The position numbers were made by a program, and so were the translations under genes. Shown here piece after piece: positions 12,026 through 13,433 of a stretch of 13,433 nt of DNA. Positions within the stretch are counted from its first letter, which is position 1. The number at the start of each line of letters is the position of its first letter. The stretch comes from JBOGWA01 sp050693155 (lineage in GTDB: Bacteria > Actinomycetota > UBA4738 > CALAEC01), in contig JBOGWA010000051.1 in the NCBI GenBank assembly GCA_050693155.1, positions 1 to 13,433 of the forward strand. Direction: 5' to 3'. Below the pieces are notes generated by a model that searched no databases, was not told where the DNA came from, and worked only from the letters and a program-made list of their open reading frames with translations.

Positions 12026-12607
12026 CTACACCGCCTCCGCCGCTTCCGGCGCTTGCTCGCGCAGCGGGAAGCCGAGCGCCCGGAGCAGCGCCTGCCCTTC
12101 GTCGTCGGTCGCCGCCGTCGTGACGATCGTTATGTCCATCCCTCGCACCTTCTCGATCTGGTCGTAGTCGATCTCGGGGAAGATGAGTTGCTCCGTTACC
12201 CCAACCGTGTAGTTGCCCTTGCCGTCGAACGCCTCGGGATCTAGACCACGGAAGTCGCGGATCCTCGGCAGCGCGGTCGAGAGAAGCCGGTCGAGAAACT
12301 CCCACATCCGGTCTCCTCGGAGCGTGACCTTGGCTCCGATAGGCGATCCCGCCCTCAGCTTGAACCCGGCGACGGAGCGCTTCGCCTTCGTCACGACGGC
12401 TTTCTGGCCGGTGATCGTGGCCAGGTCCACGAGAGCCGCGTCCAGGAACTTCTGGTCGGTGAGCGCATCGCCGATGCCCATGTTCAGCACGATCTTCTCG
12501 AGGCGCGGCGCCTGCATCGGGTTCGACCGGCCCAGCTCTTCTTGGAGCCGGGGGACGAGCTCCTCACGGAACCGCTGCTTCAGCCTGGGGACGCCGTTCT
12601 CGCTCAT
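12026..12607 (-). CDS. rplE: 50S ribosomal protein L5 (uL5)
   Basis: L5 binds 5S rRNA and contacts the P-site tRNA from the central protuberance. The 193-residue product has LEKIVLNMGIGDAL (37-50), the ITGQKAVVTKAKRSVAGFKLRAG block, IGAKVTLRGDRMWEFLDRLL, and the C-terminal FDGKGNYTVGVTEQLIFPEIDYD and VRGMDITIVTTAATDDEGQALLRALGFP segments. The start is ATG at 12607, overlapping the rplX stop (ATGA), which yields the usual N-terminus; an upstream in-frame start eight codons earlier lies inside rplX and is less likely. Length is slightly above the typical 180. Confidence 0.97.
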   Translation of the reverse strand: MSENGVPRLKQRFREELVPRLQEELGRSNPMQAPRLEKIVLNMGIGDALTDQKFLDAALVDLATITGQKAVVTKAKRSVAGFKLRAGSPIGAKVTLRGDRMWEFLDRLLSTALPRIRDFRGLDPEAFDGKGNYTVGVTEQLIFPEIDYDQIEKVRGMDITIVTTAATDDEGQALLRALGFPLREQAPEAAEAV

Positions 12608-12918
12608 AGGATCGACTCGCACTTCCTGCACACGCGAACCTTCGTGTCGCCCTCGTTGCGGTGACCGACCCGCGTCCGCTGCCCGCAGGTCTTGCAGACG
12701 AGCAGGACGTTGGACGCGTCGACGAACAGGTCGACGTCGATGATGCCCCCCTGCTGGCGCTTCCTAGACGGCCGAGCCCCCTTCTTGTGTCGCGCGACCC
12801 CCTCGACCATGAGGCGACCCTCCTTCGGGAGGACCTGCACGACGCGCCCGCGACGGCCGCGGTCCTTCCCGGAGATGACCTCCACCTCGTCGTCCTTGCG
12901 AATCCCGAGTCCCGCCAC
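12604..12918 (-). CDS. rplX: 50S ribosomal protein L24 (uL24) with Cys4 zinc motif
   Basis: L24 initiates large-subunit assembly and lies at the tunnel exit. The 104-residue product has the KOW motif near the N-terminus (DDEVEVISGKDRGRRGRVVQVLPKEGRLMVEGV, residues 9-41) and the GGIIDVDLFVDASNVLLVC segment. A C-terminal CxxC...CxxC unit (Cys75, Cys78, Cys97, Cys100) should hold zinc. Length is normal. The start is a GTG at 12918, four bases past the rplN stop; its own stop overlaps the rplE ATG. Confidence 0.97.
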   Translation of the reverse strand: MAGLGIRKDDEVEVISGKDRGRRGRVVQVLPKEGRLMVEGVARHKKGARPSRKRQQGGIIDVDLFVDASNVLLVCKTCGQRTRVGHRNEGDTKVRVCRKCESIL

Positions 12919-12922
12919 CGTC

Positions 12923-13291
12923 TTAGAGCACCTCCGGCGCGAGCGAGATGATGCGCATGAACCGGCGCTCTCGAAGCTCCCGGGCGACGGGGCCGAAGAT
13001 GCGGGTGCCGCGCGGCTGGCGCTGCTCGTTGATCAACACGACGGCGTTCTCGTCGAACTTGATGTAGGACCCATCGGTGCGGCGCTTCTCCTTCGCGGTG
13101 CGAACGACCACCGCCTGGACGACGTCGCCCTTCTTCACCGGTGCGCCCGGGAGGGCGTCCTTCACCGTGCCGACGATCACGTCGCCGATGCGCGCATAGC
13201 GGCGGGAGGACCCACCCAACACGCGAATGCACAGGACCTCCTTGGCCCCCGTGTTATCGGCCACCTTGACCCTCGATTCGGCTTGGATCAC
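12923..13291 (-). CDS. rplN: 50S ribosomal protein L14 (uL14)
   Basis: L14 contributes to the intersubunit bridges. The 122-residue product is complete and typical: MIQAESRVKVADNTGAKEVL, then IRVLGGSSRRYARIGDVIVGTVKDA, the VKKGDVVQAVVVRTAKEKRR segment, the FDENAVVLINEQRQPRGTRIFGPVARELR block and the ending FMRIISLAPEVL. The start is a GTG at 13291 that overlaps the rpsQ stop (GTGA at 13288-13291). Confidence 0.98.
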   Translation of the reverse strand: MIQAESRVKVADNTGAKEVLCIRVLGGSSRRYARIGDVIVGTVKDALPGAPVKKGDVVQAVVVRTAKEKRRTDGSYIKFDENAVVLINEQRQPRGTRIFGPVARELRERRFMRIISLAPEVL

Positions 13292-13433
13292 CTATTCGGC
13301 CCTTCCATGATCTCCACGACGCGCCAGCGCTTCGTCTTCGAGAGCGGGCGCGTCTCGACGACCCGCACGCGGTCCCCGACTTTCGCTTGGTTCGCCTCGT
13401 CGTGCGCGGTGAGCTTGGCCGCCTTCGTCACGA
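13288..13433 (-). CDS. rpsQ: 30S ribosomal protein S17 (uS17), 5' end outside the window
   Basis: Only the last 47 codons and the stop are inside the window; the start lies beyond the right edge. The visible part reads VTKAAKLTAHDEANQAKVGD then RVRVVETRPLSKTKRWRVVE and IMEGPNR. The AHDE...VGD and ETRPLSKTKRWR blocks are the C-terminal half of S17, a primary 16S rRNA binder. It is the expected gene before rplN in the spc/S10 region. The stop overlaps the rplN GTG. Confidence 0.95.
   Translation of the reverse strand, partial: VTKAAKLTAHDEANQAKVGDRVRVVETRPLSKTKRWRVVEIMEGPNR

Overview
The window is high in GC. It is almost entirely a bacterial ribosomal-protein supercluster transcribed on the minus strand, so genes run from right to left. 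The order matches the classical spc, alpha and L13/S9 arrangement of Actinomycetota: rpsQ-rplN-rplX-rplE-rpsN-rpsH-rplF-rplR-rpsE-rpmD-rplO-secY-adk-map, then rpmJ-rpsM-rpsK-rpsD-rpoA-rplQ, then truA-rplM-rpsI. The S8 N-terminus (MTMTDPIADML), the RpoA sequence, the 61-residue zinc form of S14 and the gene order suggest a deep-branching actinobacterium or a close neighbour phylum. This lineage call is inference from family knowledge, not from a database search.

Right block (about 6548-13433): the spc operon from a truncated rpsQ through secY, adk and map. Genes are packed with 4-base start/stop overlaps or gaps of a few bases. Middle block (about 5071-6541): where infA would normally lie between map and rpmJ there is instead a plus-strand gene for a class II (self-inhibited) Fic protein with a C-terminal winged helix. 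It faces the operon head-on. infA is not present in the window. A 169-base divergent region separates fic from rpmJ and holds a good promoter candidate for the alpha operon. It also holds a probable leaderless promoter, with an overlapping inverted repeat, for fic. Left-centre block (460-5184): rpmJ to rpsI, with rpoA and truA. Left edge (1-378): a small gene for a single-pass membrane protein with an internal 25-residue tandem duplication, followed by a strong GC-rich terminator hairpin.

Most genes serve translation (ribosomal proteins, TruA tRNA modification, Map N-terminal methionine removal), protein export (SecY), transcription (RpoA) and nucleotide balance (Adk). The Fic gene is the one clear outsider. 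It splits a normally continuous essential operon, and infA is missing exactly there. Half of the 24 genes with a visible start use GTG or TTG, often inside an overlap with the upstream stop codon, which points to heavy translational coupling. No stretch longer than 300 bases lacks a gene.
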